DNA of 64,000 nt from Psilocybe azurescens (taxonomy: Eukaryota; Basidiomycota; Agaricomycetes; Agaricales; Agrocybaceae), in NCBI GenBank assembly GCA_023853785.1, contig JAJIRX010000721.1:248001-312000 (forward strand). Direction: 5' to 3'. The translations under genes and the position numbers were made by a program. Shown one piece after another: positions 11,501-23,900 of this stretch. The notes beneath the pieces were generated by a model. That model was not told where the DNA came from. It searched no databases and was given only the letters and a program-made list of their open reading frames with translations. The stretch's first letter is position 1; every line of letters begins with the position of its first letter.

Positions 11501-14500
11501 TGGGCTCCTTTAAATTTCCAGTGCCTCAAACAGTCAAACCAAATGTGGTCACTTGTAGGCCCATGGTGCAATCTAAAAGCGACCGATCATCGATTTTCAC
11601 TGCGTATCCGACTGTTCATTCCTGACTTAAACTGCCATCCCCTTCCACTGATGGAGGGGAAGCTGAGGCGCCTCGGGCCCACCGCCGTAATTGTGGTCTG
11701 CTTCTGATGAACATCGAGCTGTTGACGCTTTCATATCACAGCCCACCCGTCTCACTCAACAAGCGCCACTGAGGTGTGAAGTGTACTCTACAACTTAGAG
11801 CCATCAGAATTCTTAACCCGGTATGAGTAGTAAGCAGGCATTTGAAAAAGGTTGCCAATGGGTAAGTCCGACCCGAGGAACGCATGATCTCAATACAGTC
11901 AGTCTTGATGCGAAACTCAAATAGTCGCCTTCAATGAATAGATTGTTAACTCAATGGCTGCCTGCTCGCGAGCGTGCTATCAAAATTGAAAGGAGTTGGG
12001 AAGGCGACGATACACTTTCCTATACATAAGTTACCATGCGGCGTGACTGTGGCGCATTGTATCGTGGCGCATCAGAAGGCAGAAGGTTCGAAAATTTTGT
12101 GAAAGGTCCACGAACAAGGCACATTAAAGTCCACCCACCTTAATCGGAGGTGCGACCTGGTGCGACTTGGTGCGACATGAGGCTACCGACCTTGTTTGGG
12201 AACGGTTTATCGCACGCAACCACACATCGCCGGATATAACGAGTATCATCATTTCTTGCCGCTCACGGTCCATAATGATCTCAACTACAGAATAATATAA
12301 TTCTAAGTTGTTGAAGTATTTTGCGGTAAATGCTATGATCTTACATTGAATATAGATTAAATACGCGGTGGAACCGTGGAAGTCGCAAATTCCCGTCGGA
12401 GACTGTACGATATTTTTGGAAGGAAATGTTAGAGACAGAATATGTACATATTGAAGCCACTATGTATTCCCAGTCTACAGGCTGTGGCTTGTGTGTAGCT
12501 TGGTAATATGTATGCATATGAGCCGATAAAGTCTAGTGCAACGCAGTTTCACTCAATCTGCATTTTGTTGGATCTTCTGAATGCTGCGGGAAGTTGATAG
12601 AGTTTAGACGATTATTTGACTATTTTTGACCCTCCGGAACATATTGACCTGTTGATAAACATAGTGGTCAATCCCTATTTATAATATTCGTGGATTAAAT
12701 TTGCCGAAGTCAGCTAAGATTTTAAAAAGCTCCTTCAAAGTGCCCGGGATGCAGACTGATGCAGACTGGGGAGAACAGCCTGAGCCCATAGAGCAAGTAT
12801 TAGTCTCAGCAAAAAAACATTTCAGCGCTAAGATATGAGCTATGCCGCTAAATTATGAACATCTTGATAGAGAAGCTCGGTGTGATTTGCATTGTTAACA
12901 TGTTGATATCCCATCTTGAGATAGTCATTATTTGCTAGAAGTAATTGCAGAAAATAATTGAAGTCTAAGACGAATTATGCCTTCATGCGATACCACGGCT
13001 GAGATTCATCAGATACATATGTGCCAGCGACTAAGTCAAGTCGACTTCCACGACGATCCCGGGTTTGCACGCCCCGACATTGACACGATAGGCCCCGGCA
13101 TCAGAATGGCGCAATTACCATTGAGCAGGCTTGGGCTAGACACGGGTGAAAAACGCTTCGGAGAAGAAGTTCATACTAAATTTCTCGAAGTTTGGCGCCT
13201 GCCTTGTTTACGCGGTGACATTAAGAATCACCAGGGAAAACCTTCGAATGCGAAGTTCAGAAGACGTTTGTGCATTCAGAAGCGAATCAAGACTGAACAA
13301 CAGTCGAAGTCTTAGTCCGGAGAGTGAGTATATCACGGACACTTATACCCTCAGAGATATCATCGCGAATGCCGTAATAGCGTTGAAGAAAACACTTTTA
13401 TCATGGCGCCGGCCCAAAGCTTATTGGCTATGTTTGTTTTTTCTGATCGTTTCCCGTACAAAAGGAGAAACGCGACGAGCTCAGTCGTGGCCGAGATGTA
13501 TAGCGCATAGGAACCTGTAAGAATTCAGAGGGAAGATAATAATACGACTGGAGAGTGACAATGCGGCTTGATAAATATCAACCCCCACTTTGCTCACCAG
13601 CGGTGTTATTAATAGAACCGTCGAACGACGATGATAAAAGTGATCACCAGCTACAGGTGCAGGCAGCCGCAGCGTTCGAGCCTCGATCGATACTCACAGA
13701 CGAGTGCCAGGCAAATTAGCTTTTAGAGTGGTCGAATGCAGGCAGCAGGTATAAACTCAGAAACTTATGAAGCAGGTGCTGGCGGCACTGGTTGGCGCTG
13801 AAGATATGTCATAATCCTGTGATCCAATATATATCCCAGGAGCGCATCGGCTTTCGTAGTGGGGCGCGCCGTGTGTTGTTAATTGTCGTCATCAATAAGG
13901 GGAGCAAGCAAACAGCGGGGGCCGTTGGGGGAAAACAGGTAACGAGTTCCGGTGATATCTCCGTCTGGAAGTTAGAAGTCGTACATACTGGAACCGTGGG
14001 GGTCGCAATGAATCAGCCTTTGCGTGTCTGTAAGTCACCTCTTAAACAGAACATAAGAAGTGAAAGGTACGAACACAAGAATAGATGGCCAGCCCTCCAG
14101 ATCCTCGTGTTCAAGCTGTCAGTTGAAGTATCATTTGTTGATGTCTGGTGAAAGGAAGTCGGGAAAAAATAGTTCAAAAGAAATAAAAAATCATAGCTTT
14201 CATTTCGAGGTTCGTCAGACTCGCTGACAACTTACAAATATTTGCAGTCGAGAAATTGGAGCATGAAGAGGTGAGCAAATCTCTAACCCCAAGTGCCCTG
14301 TGCGTGCGAGCAGTATGATAAGGGCATGCATACAGAAATTCCTTTACAGAAATGGATCATACTCATGTCAATCACTGTACAGACAGTTTCCAGTCCATTT
14401 TGAAGCGTGATGGACTATAGGAGGACCTCTTGCCCTTGATTGGTCTTAACCTAGCTGCGATAAAGTCTGTCTATAACCCGCATGCATGCTTGATAGGAGA

Positions 14501-15557
14501 AGTCACTCACACGAGATGAACAGTATCGATCAAGCAGTATGTCTGTGCTTTAATTATCTCTTCAAGCCAGGGAAAAACAAGATGTATATATCACTTCAAT
14601 TCATCTTGCGGGATTGACGGTCATCTCGCTTGTCTGTCATAGACGCGCGTGCAACAGTCATACTGGGTGAAAATGACAATGTCATTACAGACAGATTGCG
14701 ATGATAAACGAAGAGACTCACGGTTTAAGAGCGGCAGAATATTTGAAAGTCCTTGATTCCACATAGCGATCGTTATGTGCTGAAGTCGGCATAAAGCACG
14801 CAGGATTCTGTTGCAAGTCGCGACTAAGTAGTAGGAACTGGACGAGTGCGAAGCATTCACGACCTGACCTTGCGCACGGACCATAATTGAAGAAGTAGCG
14901 ATGCGAGTCTCATCTTGCGTGACATCTTCCATTCACCATCTCTCCTCACTCGGAGTCGCTGCGAACTCAATGAACATCAATGGACGAGATCTTGTCGTTC
15001 ATGGGACGAGCTGCGACGTGGGTGTGATATCTAGCCATAGATTTTCATTGACTTGCCGTGTCTTCCGCAGAGCTTTGCGATCATCCCTATGATCATCGTG
15101 ACTGCACGACAAGCAGAAAGAGAGAGAAAACTCATGGTGTCATCGCCAGCGTCAATTTCAATCTAGGATCGTCACTGAGCAGTCGTCACTACGGAGGCTT
15201 CTAAAACCCATTTGGCCAGCTGTGCATGCATATGGAAATTACGGGAATCAGGTACGCCATTGTTCCCGAAAGACAATCCTCTCAAATTTCATTAGACACT
15301 CGAGTAATTAACTGGGTGTAGAGGATTTTGCTTCATCCAATGCAGTTCACCGCAATTCAACACCTACGTGAGGCTGTATGAGGCAGTGGAACCAAAAACC
15401 TGAAACAAAAATATAGCCATCAAAACTCAAAACTATATTCCCATGTTCCTACGACCGTACGGCTGTGTCGGGTAAGATGGCAGGAACGGCCTGATGAACT
15501 TGTCACGCATCACTGCTTGACTGATCCAGGAGCCCAGGCCAGGTTTCCTTGCCATCC
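8593..15557. other. Gene-poor 7-kb region
   Basis: Scattered open frames of 60-140 codons on both strands (8664-8948, 9921-10301, 10791-11195, 11188-11571, 12977-13315, 13146-13520, 13792-14151, 14621-14932) show no domain, no plausible splice chain and no coding-like composition. Local structures are a 10-bp unit (GGTGCGACNT) three times in a row at 12149-12178 and an AT-rich double motif (GACGCTTTA..TTTTAATTGA) at about 8978-9015. No inverted-repeat element or reverse transcriptase remnant was found by eye. Confidence 0.5.
12149..12178. repeat. Three tandem 10-bp units
   Basis: GGTGCGAC followed by CT, TT and AT makes three consecutive 10-bp copies. Small minisatellite-like tract in a gene-poor region, with no evident role. 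Confidence 0.7.
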
Positions 15558-18500
15558 ATGTCCTTTAGTGTTCTCTTAACTTTCCAGATCGTTGGTCGAC
15601 GGGCTACGACAACGGAACGAGTTCCTCGTCGAGAGAAGTCTTTGCGAAACCCTTCTTGGGCGTTCACGGCATGGCTCCGTTGTCTTCCCTTCATCAATTC
15701 GAAGAAGGCTAAGTCAGTCATTAAATCCCCGTTCGCATATTTACGAGGCGAACCTTCGACATCGCCTGTACCGCCCATCCCAGTCCTTTCACCGCCGCAG
15801 AGTTTCGACACCACAGAAGTTATCGATATCAACGACCAAGGAGCGCGTTATTCATTGGATTTTGACGGGGAAAACCAATAGACGAATACGAAAAGAATCT
15901 TGTAGACCAACAACGGCTTCCTCGGGCGGATTCTACCGTCTCGCCTCAAGTCCAGCTGGACATTGACATATCACCAGATGGTCTTACGGACTGGTTTGCA
16001 TCAAACTTCCGGAGTAGCACCTACAACGCGGCGCCAGCCAAAGAACAGGTCTATGTGGGCGGAGGCGGGCTTCGGAACGAGGTCTCAAATCAGTCATCAA
16101 GTTCAGGAAGCTTCAGAGGGTTGAACGGAAAGAATGGAGCGGGCTCGTTGAATGAAGATGACGAGAGTTATTCGACATCATCTGAAGATGTTCTTGCAAA
16201 TTTGCAAGCTATGAACGTATGTTTTTTACTTATGGTATCCCTGCATGGCCTTCATCCTCATTCAATGTAGCCTTCGCATTTCGGAAAGCTACCAGGATAT
16301 GATACTTTCAATCGTTTAGTAAGATCCAAATTCCTTTCAGTAGAATCCCCCTCACCGTCTTATAGGATCAATCCTCACCAAAGAAGTCAACACCGAACCC
16401 CATTACTATACCAGCTGGGTCGCCACAAACTCAGAACAATCCAACAATAATGTCGGGCGATTCGTCCACGACCTTCTCGAACATAGGTCCTCTTTCAGCA
16501 TCCATCGATACCCCCGCGTCGTCGAGCATATCTGGCACTACCCTGGCGCGTGCTTTGATGTCGAACTCATTCGTACTACCCCATGACCATCGCATGTCGA
16601 GATACCGTAGCAGCGTAAATGGCCTTACACGCTCAGATTCAACAACACTACCACGGGCAGAACATAGCTTCGGAGCTGCCTACAATAATGACAGGTTTTC
16701 GATAGGACCCGACGCACCACCTATACCCTCAAACGCCGAATTTCTATATGAACCGCCGAAGAAAGCTAGAGGATCTGCGGCAATAAAAGAAAAAAAGTAG
16801 TCAAAACTTGAAGAGACGGTCCAGTACAGGGAGCTTAAATACCAGAAATCTTCCTGATACACCCTCGACGAACTCGAACAGGCCGAATAGCGTCCTTTTC
16901 AGCCCTGGAGTGGAGTTCGATATGCACGCCATTCTCCTACGGACACCAGAGGATCAGAAACCGCCGTCTCTTCCAAGATCCCCTCTTCCTCCAACCCCTC
17001 GCCTTCCCTTACTCTGCAGGGGCAGACCGAACATCGTTCACGCAGGAAAGTCTGTCAGATAAATCCTATCAAGAAGCTATACAATGTTTCCCGCTAGATT
17101 CTCAACTGATGTCACCGGATTTAACTCAATTGTCACCAGCAACTTCGTCAGAGGGCCCACTTTCTGCGAAGAATTACGAGGATGTCTTAAATTACTATTC
17201 ACTGCCCGACTCTCCTGCACCCAATATCTCTGGAAACACTTATCGCCCTGCGTTTTCACCCAATCAGCGAAGAGTCGACTTCTCAACTATCTCCTCCAAC
17301 ACCATACAGAAGCGATAAGCGAGAGTCAATAAGAAGCCAGCCTATTGGAGCACGGAGTCCTTTAACAGGCAGTCTGCGCAGTGCGTCTTCACTTTCTCGT
17401 CCTTTATTGCTCCTAAACTGAACTCATCATACATAGTTCGTGGTGAGTCGGTGCCCTTGCCCCGAGTTCCGTCCGAATCGCGGATGCGCCAGCAACTGCT
17501 CCCAATCCGTGAACGGCCTCGCTCAGTAACTCAGGTATGGCTTTTAATTGTCGTATTCAAACTGGGCTCTCAATGATGTTTTACAGCTTCCCTCTCCCGC
17601 TAGTGCACATAGTTCATCATCCTTCGCGTCAGCAGGTTCAGATCTCTTAGCGCCTCCTCCAATCAGCAATATCTCCAATCGTGCGCGGTCAGGGGAGTGC
17701 GCCGAGCCCTATAATAGTTGTGCGCGATTCTAGAGATGCGAATGCGTATAAAATCACCATAACTCCGCGACTCTCAGAACTGGGTACTCCTACTGAAGAC
17801 GCACAAATGGTTACACAGGAATTCCCCGAAACGCCAGATGCGTTCAGCCCACTTTTAACCACCGACGCGAATGGTTCTTCTTCCATGATGCAGTCCTTGG
17901 ATGGCCACGAAGTCATGCCCATGGCCAGTGGTCCTCTGTCCGCGACACTCCCCGGTCGAGGAAGCTTGCAGCCCACTTTAGCTCAGCAACGCTTACTGAA
18001 TCGGGCTGCTACAACTGTCGGGAATTCGCGACAGACTAGTATAAGTAAGATCAGAACCAATAGAGTTACAGGAAGATCTGGCTCGCCTTCCAGTCGACGC
18101 ATTGCTGACATTCCCGAAAGTCCTAATGAAAGTCCATCAGCCGTGCTTGACCAATCTGCACCGGACGTGGACGCATCCGCAAATTCCATAACTCGAAAAT
18201 CTTCCATCGACGCCCTTGTTGATTCTCCAGAAGCAGTTCCAGTAGAACTGGGCCCGATTATTTTGCCCACAGTTCCTGATATCATGAGGTCTCCGAGTCG
18301 GACGGCCAGTTTCACTCAGGGATCTGATTCGAGCTCCATGTACACCCCTTCTATACGGTCGGAATCATCGAGGCGAATGAAGTCCTTGCCATCCATCCCT
18401 GTTTCTCCTCTAGTACCCTCTTCCGCTACATCCGCGTCCAACGCCTCTATGAGATCCGGATCACCTCTTCCTGTTGCAGAGCCTTCCCCACCTGTAACTA

Positions 18501-20618
18501 CAACGTCTGCCCCCGTCATCCCCCCCTCCTCCGACAATCCCTCCACCGTCACCCACACCTTCTCAGAAATCCAGAGCACTACCCTTTCGTACTCGCTTGC
18601 CCCCTGCATTGACCATCACTAACTCAAATCTAACTACATCTCAACGCGCGGTTGCAATCAACGGAGGAGAGACCAACAGCGAAACTTCGCCTGCACCATT
18701 TTCTGAAGAAGCCGAGACTTCTGTGGCCACGATACCAGCACCTGCCCGGTCACTTCCACGGCCTGAGTCTTCTGTCCCGGGTTCTCAGGAAATTACAGTG
18801 CCAAATCCGAACTCTCTGTTGTACGGGCCTAAAGATAATTCTGGTCGTGCTTCAGATATCTTTAGGGGCACTTCTTTAGGCTCTCCGCCTCCGTACTATA
18901 CAGTTGTTAGTGACATTTTCGACCAGACGGAAATCATGAACTCGCCGCCAGATCCAACTTTCCAACGGATACAAACATTCAACTTCGGAGGACAGAGTAC
19001 TGGAGTGTCGAGTACTGGAATTCTAAGTCCAGGAAGTCACAATGCAATCCCTGGACCTTCGACATCCATCTCTGAGTGGGCAAGCATCACAGCTATAGAT
19101 AATAACAACACACCTTTGGCAAGAGGGGACTCAGTGATCAGCCAACGGTCACGCAGACGGCCCTCTCCCTGCTGGTCCTCGTAGACCGAGTCAGATCCAG
19201 CTCATGGGCGGTCAGGGTTCACAAAGTTATCAACGTGATCGTGCGGGATCTGTCTCGTCGGTTGCAAGCACCAGCCTGCGTATGCAAGCTTCTAGAAATC
19301 ACTCGGAAGCTAGTCCTGCGTTTTCCCCAAATTCCACACACCGGCACCGAAGTGGAGAGGGTACACTATGGAGGCTGCCAAATGGACGTTCACATCTTCT
19401 CAGTTGCAGGCGATTGTTTCGCGAGCTATCAGACAATCAGCAGAAGCCTCATCCATTCGTCTTTTGCGACTTGAGATTCTCGACAACGAAGTTCCAGAAG
19501 AAATACGACGATTGGAAGCCCAGCGGACTGACCTCAAAACACGCTACAAGGTGCTAGCTAAGAAACGGGCTGCACTGTTCGACGCCCTGACTCTTTATAT
19601 GGGAGGAGCAGATGAAGACAATACTACATATGTTCTTCGACTTGTGGACGAGCTCAAAGAAGTGTCTATAAATCTCGACAAGCACACAGAGGAGCTGCAC
19701 AGTCTGGATGGTCAGCTGGCCCACTTGGACTCGCTCACACAGATCCACACCGGTAGTGCGCTTGCTATGGCTCTGCGGAAGCTTAATGCGAGTTTCTTAA
19801 AACAAGTCGCCGACAATCAGGCCCTTCGGAACCAAATCCAAGCGCTGGAAGCAGAGAGAGACGAGGCGTGGCAGCAAGCTGAATCCGTGGCCGATGAATA
19901 TGATCGTCTGAACGACAAATTTGACGACATGTCTTCGAAACGATCAAGCAGGGTGTCTGCTGTCAGAAAGTCTAGTGTCCGGGTATCAAAAGCTGGTTTG
20001 CGTACTCCCAGCCAACGGCTGAGCCAAATCTCATCTCATGGAAGTGGGATGCACATCGGCCTTACGCCTTCCAGTTCCAAAAGCCCTCTATTACGTCTGG
20101 AACGTTCAATACCCCTGTGCCGCCAATACCCCGACGGAGAACTCTTGATGGTCTGGGTTCACCATTAAAGAGCTCTGCGGTGTGTAGAACAAATATAATA
20201 CCATTGGTTGCGAACTGACTTACTATTATATTATTAGGCACTGTCATCTACTGGTCTAACACCCTCATCTGAGACTCGAGCGTTGGTTCAAGCTCAAGAT
20301 GAACTGTATGCTATGTTGGGACTAGTCAACCCAGAGCGTACAATTCGACGGTCTCTGTCCTTCAGTATGCTTCAAGGGAATTCGCCTTCCACGGCCTCAG
20401 CTCAACCTCCAACTTTGCGACCAAACCCCCTGCCAACTCCACTAACTCATGGCGACGTTCATCATTACCCGGCGACGATGCACTGGCGGAAACCTATAAC
20501 GCTATGGCCGCCGATGTAAGTACATTTCCGATATTGGTTATATTGCAAGCTGCTGACGCTACATTCGCAGCGCAATGCAATTCTTGCCACCATCGATATG
20601 CTATCATCTACGGATTGA
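15558..20618 (+). CDS. Large Ser/Pro-rich protein with C-terminal coiled coil; frame broken many times
   Basis: Unknown fungal protein. It starts at about 15558 (MSFSVLLTFQIV) and ends in NAILATIDMLSSTD with TGA at 20616-20618. The first 3.8 kb encode Ser/Pro/Thr-rich, probably disordered sequence with recurring SP and TP sites. From 19368 a conserved-looking helical part begins (MEAAKWTFTSSQLQAIVSRA), followed by a long coiled coil (EEIRRLEAQRTDLKTRYKVL; NQIQALEAERDEAWQQAESV) to about 19950, then a Ser-rich tail. Introns of about 50 bases are clear near 16216-16269, 17535-17584, 20180-20237 and 20519-20570. The reading frame also changes by one base at about 15867-15874, 16790-16796, 17000-17020, 17285-17291, 17692-17695, 19367, 20084-20086 and 20400, mostly at homopolymers. 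Changes near 18600 and 19160 could instead be introns (18496-18568, 19134-19194). No in-frame substitution stop was noticed, so sequence error is favoured over a decayed gene. Confidence 0.6.
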
Positions 20619-20908
20619 GGACAATAATTGCTACCAACATCTTAATGCACTATTTTATTATTCATGTACACTCATTGTTTTCGAATTTATATTTTTATTG
20701 TATACATCTTTTCAGCCTGATGATTGTGAATTTATTAAAAAAGTTGGAAGACGTTGAAAAGTTTACAATATCCACATTATTACACTAATCGGATACAAAG
20801 TCAGAACACGTACACTAAAAAAGCAGGAGGGAGAAATGGGCACAGGGCATGAAGCAGAGAAAGAAAAGATTAATAATAAAAATGGTGAGAGGAAAGATCA
20901 TTGGAGCA

Positions 20909-23900
20909 TCAATGTCGGATGCGTTTCCTTCGTACTTGGATATCAGCCATTACTTCGGCATCATCATCGACGCCTTCAGCCCCGTTAAGGCCGTTCGCGC
21001 CCTCCTCCTCCTCTCTGGGACGCTTGAGTGACTTAGGTGTCTCGATTTCTTCGGGCTCCACCCGTCCTTCGGAAGGTGTGAGAGATTGCATAGGCGATTC
21101 TTCTCGTTCTTCCGCTTCAACTACTTCTGGTGTCTTCTGGCGTCGGGTCGCCCTAGGGCGAGGCCGTGCCTTGGGTGTAACCGGCTGTTGTTCATCACCT
21201 GTAGCATCTCCGGCACTTTCTTCTGTGGCATCAGGGTTTGCCCTGGTGACTCGACGTGGCTTTGGTCGCGGACGTTCTTCCTCGTCGTGAGTCCGTTCAC
21301 CCTCGGTATCATCTTCTCCACTTGAGGCTTGACCAGGGTTAGCCTTTTTCGTGCTTTCTTGACTTTGGGTGCTTGAGCTGGAAATAGGATGAGAATCGAC
21401 CAACTATATGCGTGTGACAAAGTAAAAGCTTACGATTGTCCTTCGCCATGATAGCACTCAAGCGTTTTTCGTATGCCCGCTGAGGTTCCCATACTTTAGA
21501 AGATACAGGTATTTCTACTGCCGCTTCAGCGAGAACTTGGTCGATGTGTGCTTTGCTGGTGAAAATGCCATGAGTTGATGCCTCAGATCAACCGATTATA
21601 AACTCACATCTTTAGAGCGTCGCGGCTCTGGAGCGCTCCCAAAAGTGGGACAAGCACTCTAAAGAAGGCAATAGCAGCTTTGAGAGATCTCTTGTTCTTG
21701 TTCTTTTCGTAGCCAGCTATGCGCTTTCCGATCCATGAGAGCAGGTTGGTTTGGACCTGAATAACATACTGTGCAGGCAATCGGCGTAGGATGGAAAGCT
21801 GGCTTCCACGAACAACGAAGCAGGACGAAACGAGTTTTGCCAACTGCACTGCATTGCTTTCATCGTGAACAACGCCATCCAGAACAAGAGTATATGCCTG
21901 AGTTTGATGTCAGACCTGAATGTAAAGGAGAAATACTAATGCGCACCTCTTGCAGTGCGTGGGTCAATGTCGCCACGATGACTTCAGGAGAGTCGTTCAT
22001 AACAACTTCTTCCCGAAGGACGTCGACAACAACTCTCGCACATGTATCGAACGCCAATTCAAGGCGACCATAATGGGCGAGAATGACTGCTCCATGCTGA
22101 ACATGAACGGTTCCAGCCCGAATGGCGCGAAGGAAGGTCGATATCACGTCAATAAAAAGATATTCTCGCTCTAGGAGGTCTCTCGAGTTGAGATCCGCTA
22201 TAATTTGAAAAAAGGCGATGAGACTCATGCTCTGTGTGGAAGGAGATCCTACTGACCCTCCTGAATTATTTTCTTCTTTGGCGGTGCTTTTGCGGGTTTA
22301 TTGGTGCCATCACCAGCCTCCTCCTCGTCCTTGTCGCTGTCGTCATTATCGCTCTTCTGTGACTTATCCTCCGCTGCACTATCGTCTAAGAACTCGGCAT
22401 ATCGTTCTATCTCAGCCTGAATATAGCCTGCACAACGATATTGAACCTCATCGTCGAGGGTCAAAGCCATGGAAGCCATGGGAAGTGGTGTTCCATCTGG
22501 TGCGAACGCATTTGTTGACGAGAACAAAACATGAAGATCGATGAGATGCTTGAAAGCCTGAAAAGAAAACAGATCAGTAAAGAGTATCAAACTATACAAA
22601 TGCACGTACCGCGCGTTTGACGCCCTCAGCAGTATTCGATTCAGTGCCAACGGCATACTCGAGCAACTTTTCGAGTAGAGATTCCCGCTGTTCGGTAAGG
22701 ACCTCTTTATATCGAATATCTTCCGGCGTAGGCTCTGCGTCGGCGGATAGCCCTTTCGTTTTCCACAGCACATGAAGCATGAGCACATGTAAGGCTTGCT
22801 CGATCATCTGAAAGCAATATGCGTGAATAAAGAAGATACACAAGTAAACATAGCTTAAAAAATACCATTTCTTCTTCTTTATAGCCAAGTCTGCCTCTTT
22901 CGACAAGAGCATTGATTATATCCCAAGCACTACTCTGTTTTCCGCCCTCGTCTTCTTCAATCCAGGAGGTCATATTTCGGGTACCCGCCAAGACGGCCAA
23001 CCTTGTACACCATGCACTAAGAGAAAGGACTTCGTCTTCGGAGAAGGAAGCAACTTCAATTTCGTCTCTGCCGGCAATGGTATCGCGTAGCTGAGTCGAA
23101 AGTTCGTCTTCAAGTTCTAGGATCTTCGTGCTGTTAGAGTTGGACAAGCTCGTAGCGTCCATGAAATAACGTATTGCAGTCATAGCATGGGATAGAACTT
23201 TTGCTGAAGAATGCGACATGAATTGTTTGATGACGTCGTCCCATAAACTGGTGTATGCCTATGAAAAAGTGTCAAGTCGGTACTAGGTGTCAATAAGGGA
23301 GAAACGAACTGTAATCATGCGCATCTCCAAATATAAATCCAGATTCATTAAAGTAGGGATGGTCAAGATTTCGGCAATTCGATTTTGGTCAGATTGATGC
23401 TTGATGAAAAGACGAGGCAGGCCCTTGATCAGAGCTTGGGTGATATCATTGGACACATTTTCCTCTTCACCCTAATAAAAAAATGTTAGCCAAGATCCAG
23501 AACAAAGGACAGCTAACGAACCTTTTGCCATTCGCAGACTCATCTTTCGCCCGAGTGATTGAAGCTACCAGAACCTCCAGAAGTACGCTCTCTTCAATCT
23601 CCTCCAATCTCCATGCATCGTCAACAGAGAAGTCATCATTATGTTTTTGCCATTGGGTCGGGCCCTAGCTCTTGGGGCGGCTCCAGATTGACTATCTTGT
23701 TCTGATGCTGAATGGTCCAGTAGGAGAAGGTCGAGGAGAGCTTGCCAGTTTGAAACGGTTTCAACTTCATTCCAAAGTGCCTCGACAGCTAGTGCCACAC
23801 GACCGCGGTCTTCAGGTCCTACAAGAGCAATCACTTCCTTCCGTCTATTTGTACGGCGTGAGCCGCCCTTGACGCCGTCATCAGCCTCTCTAGTATCATC

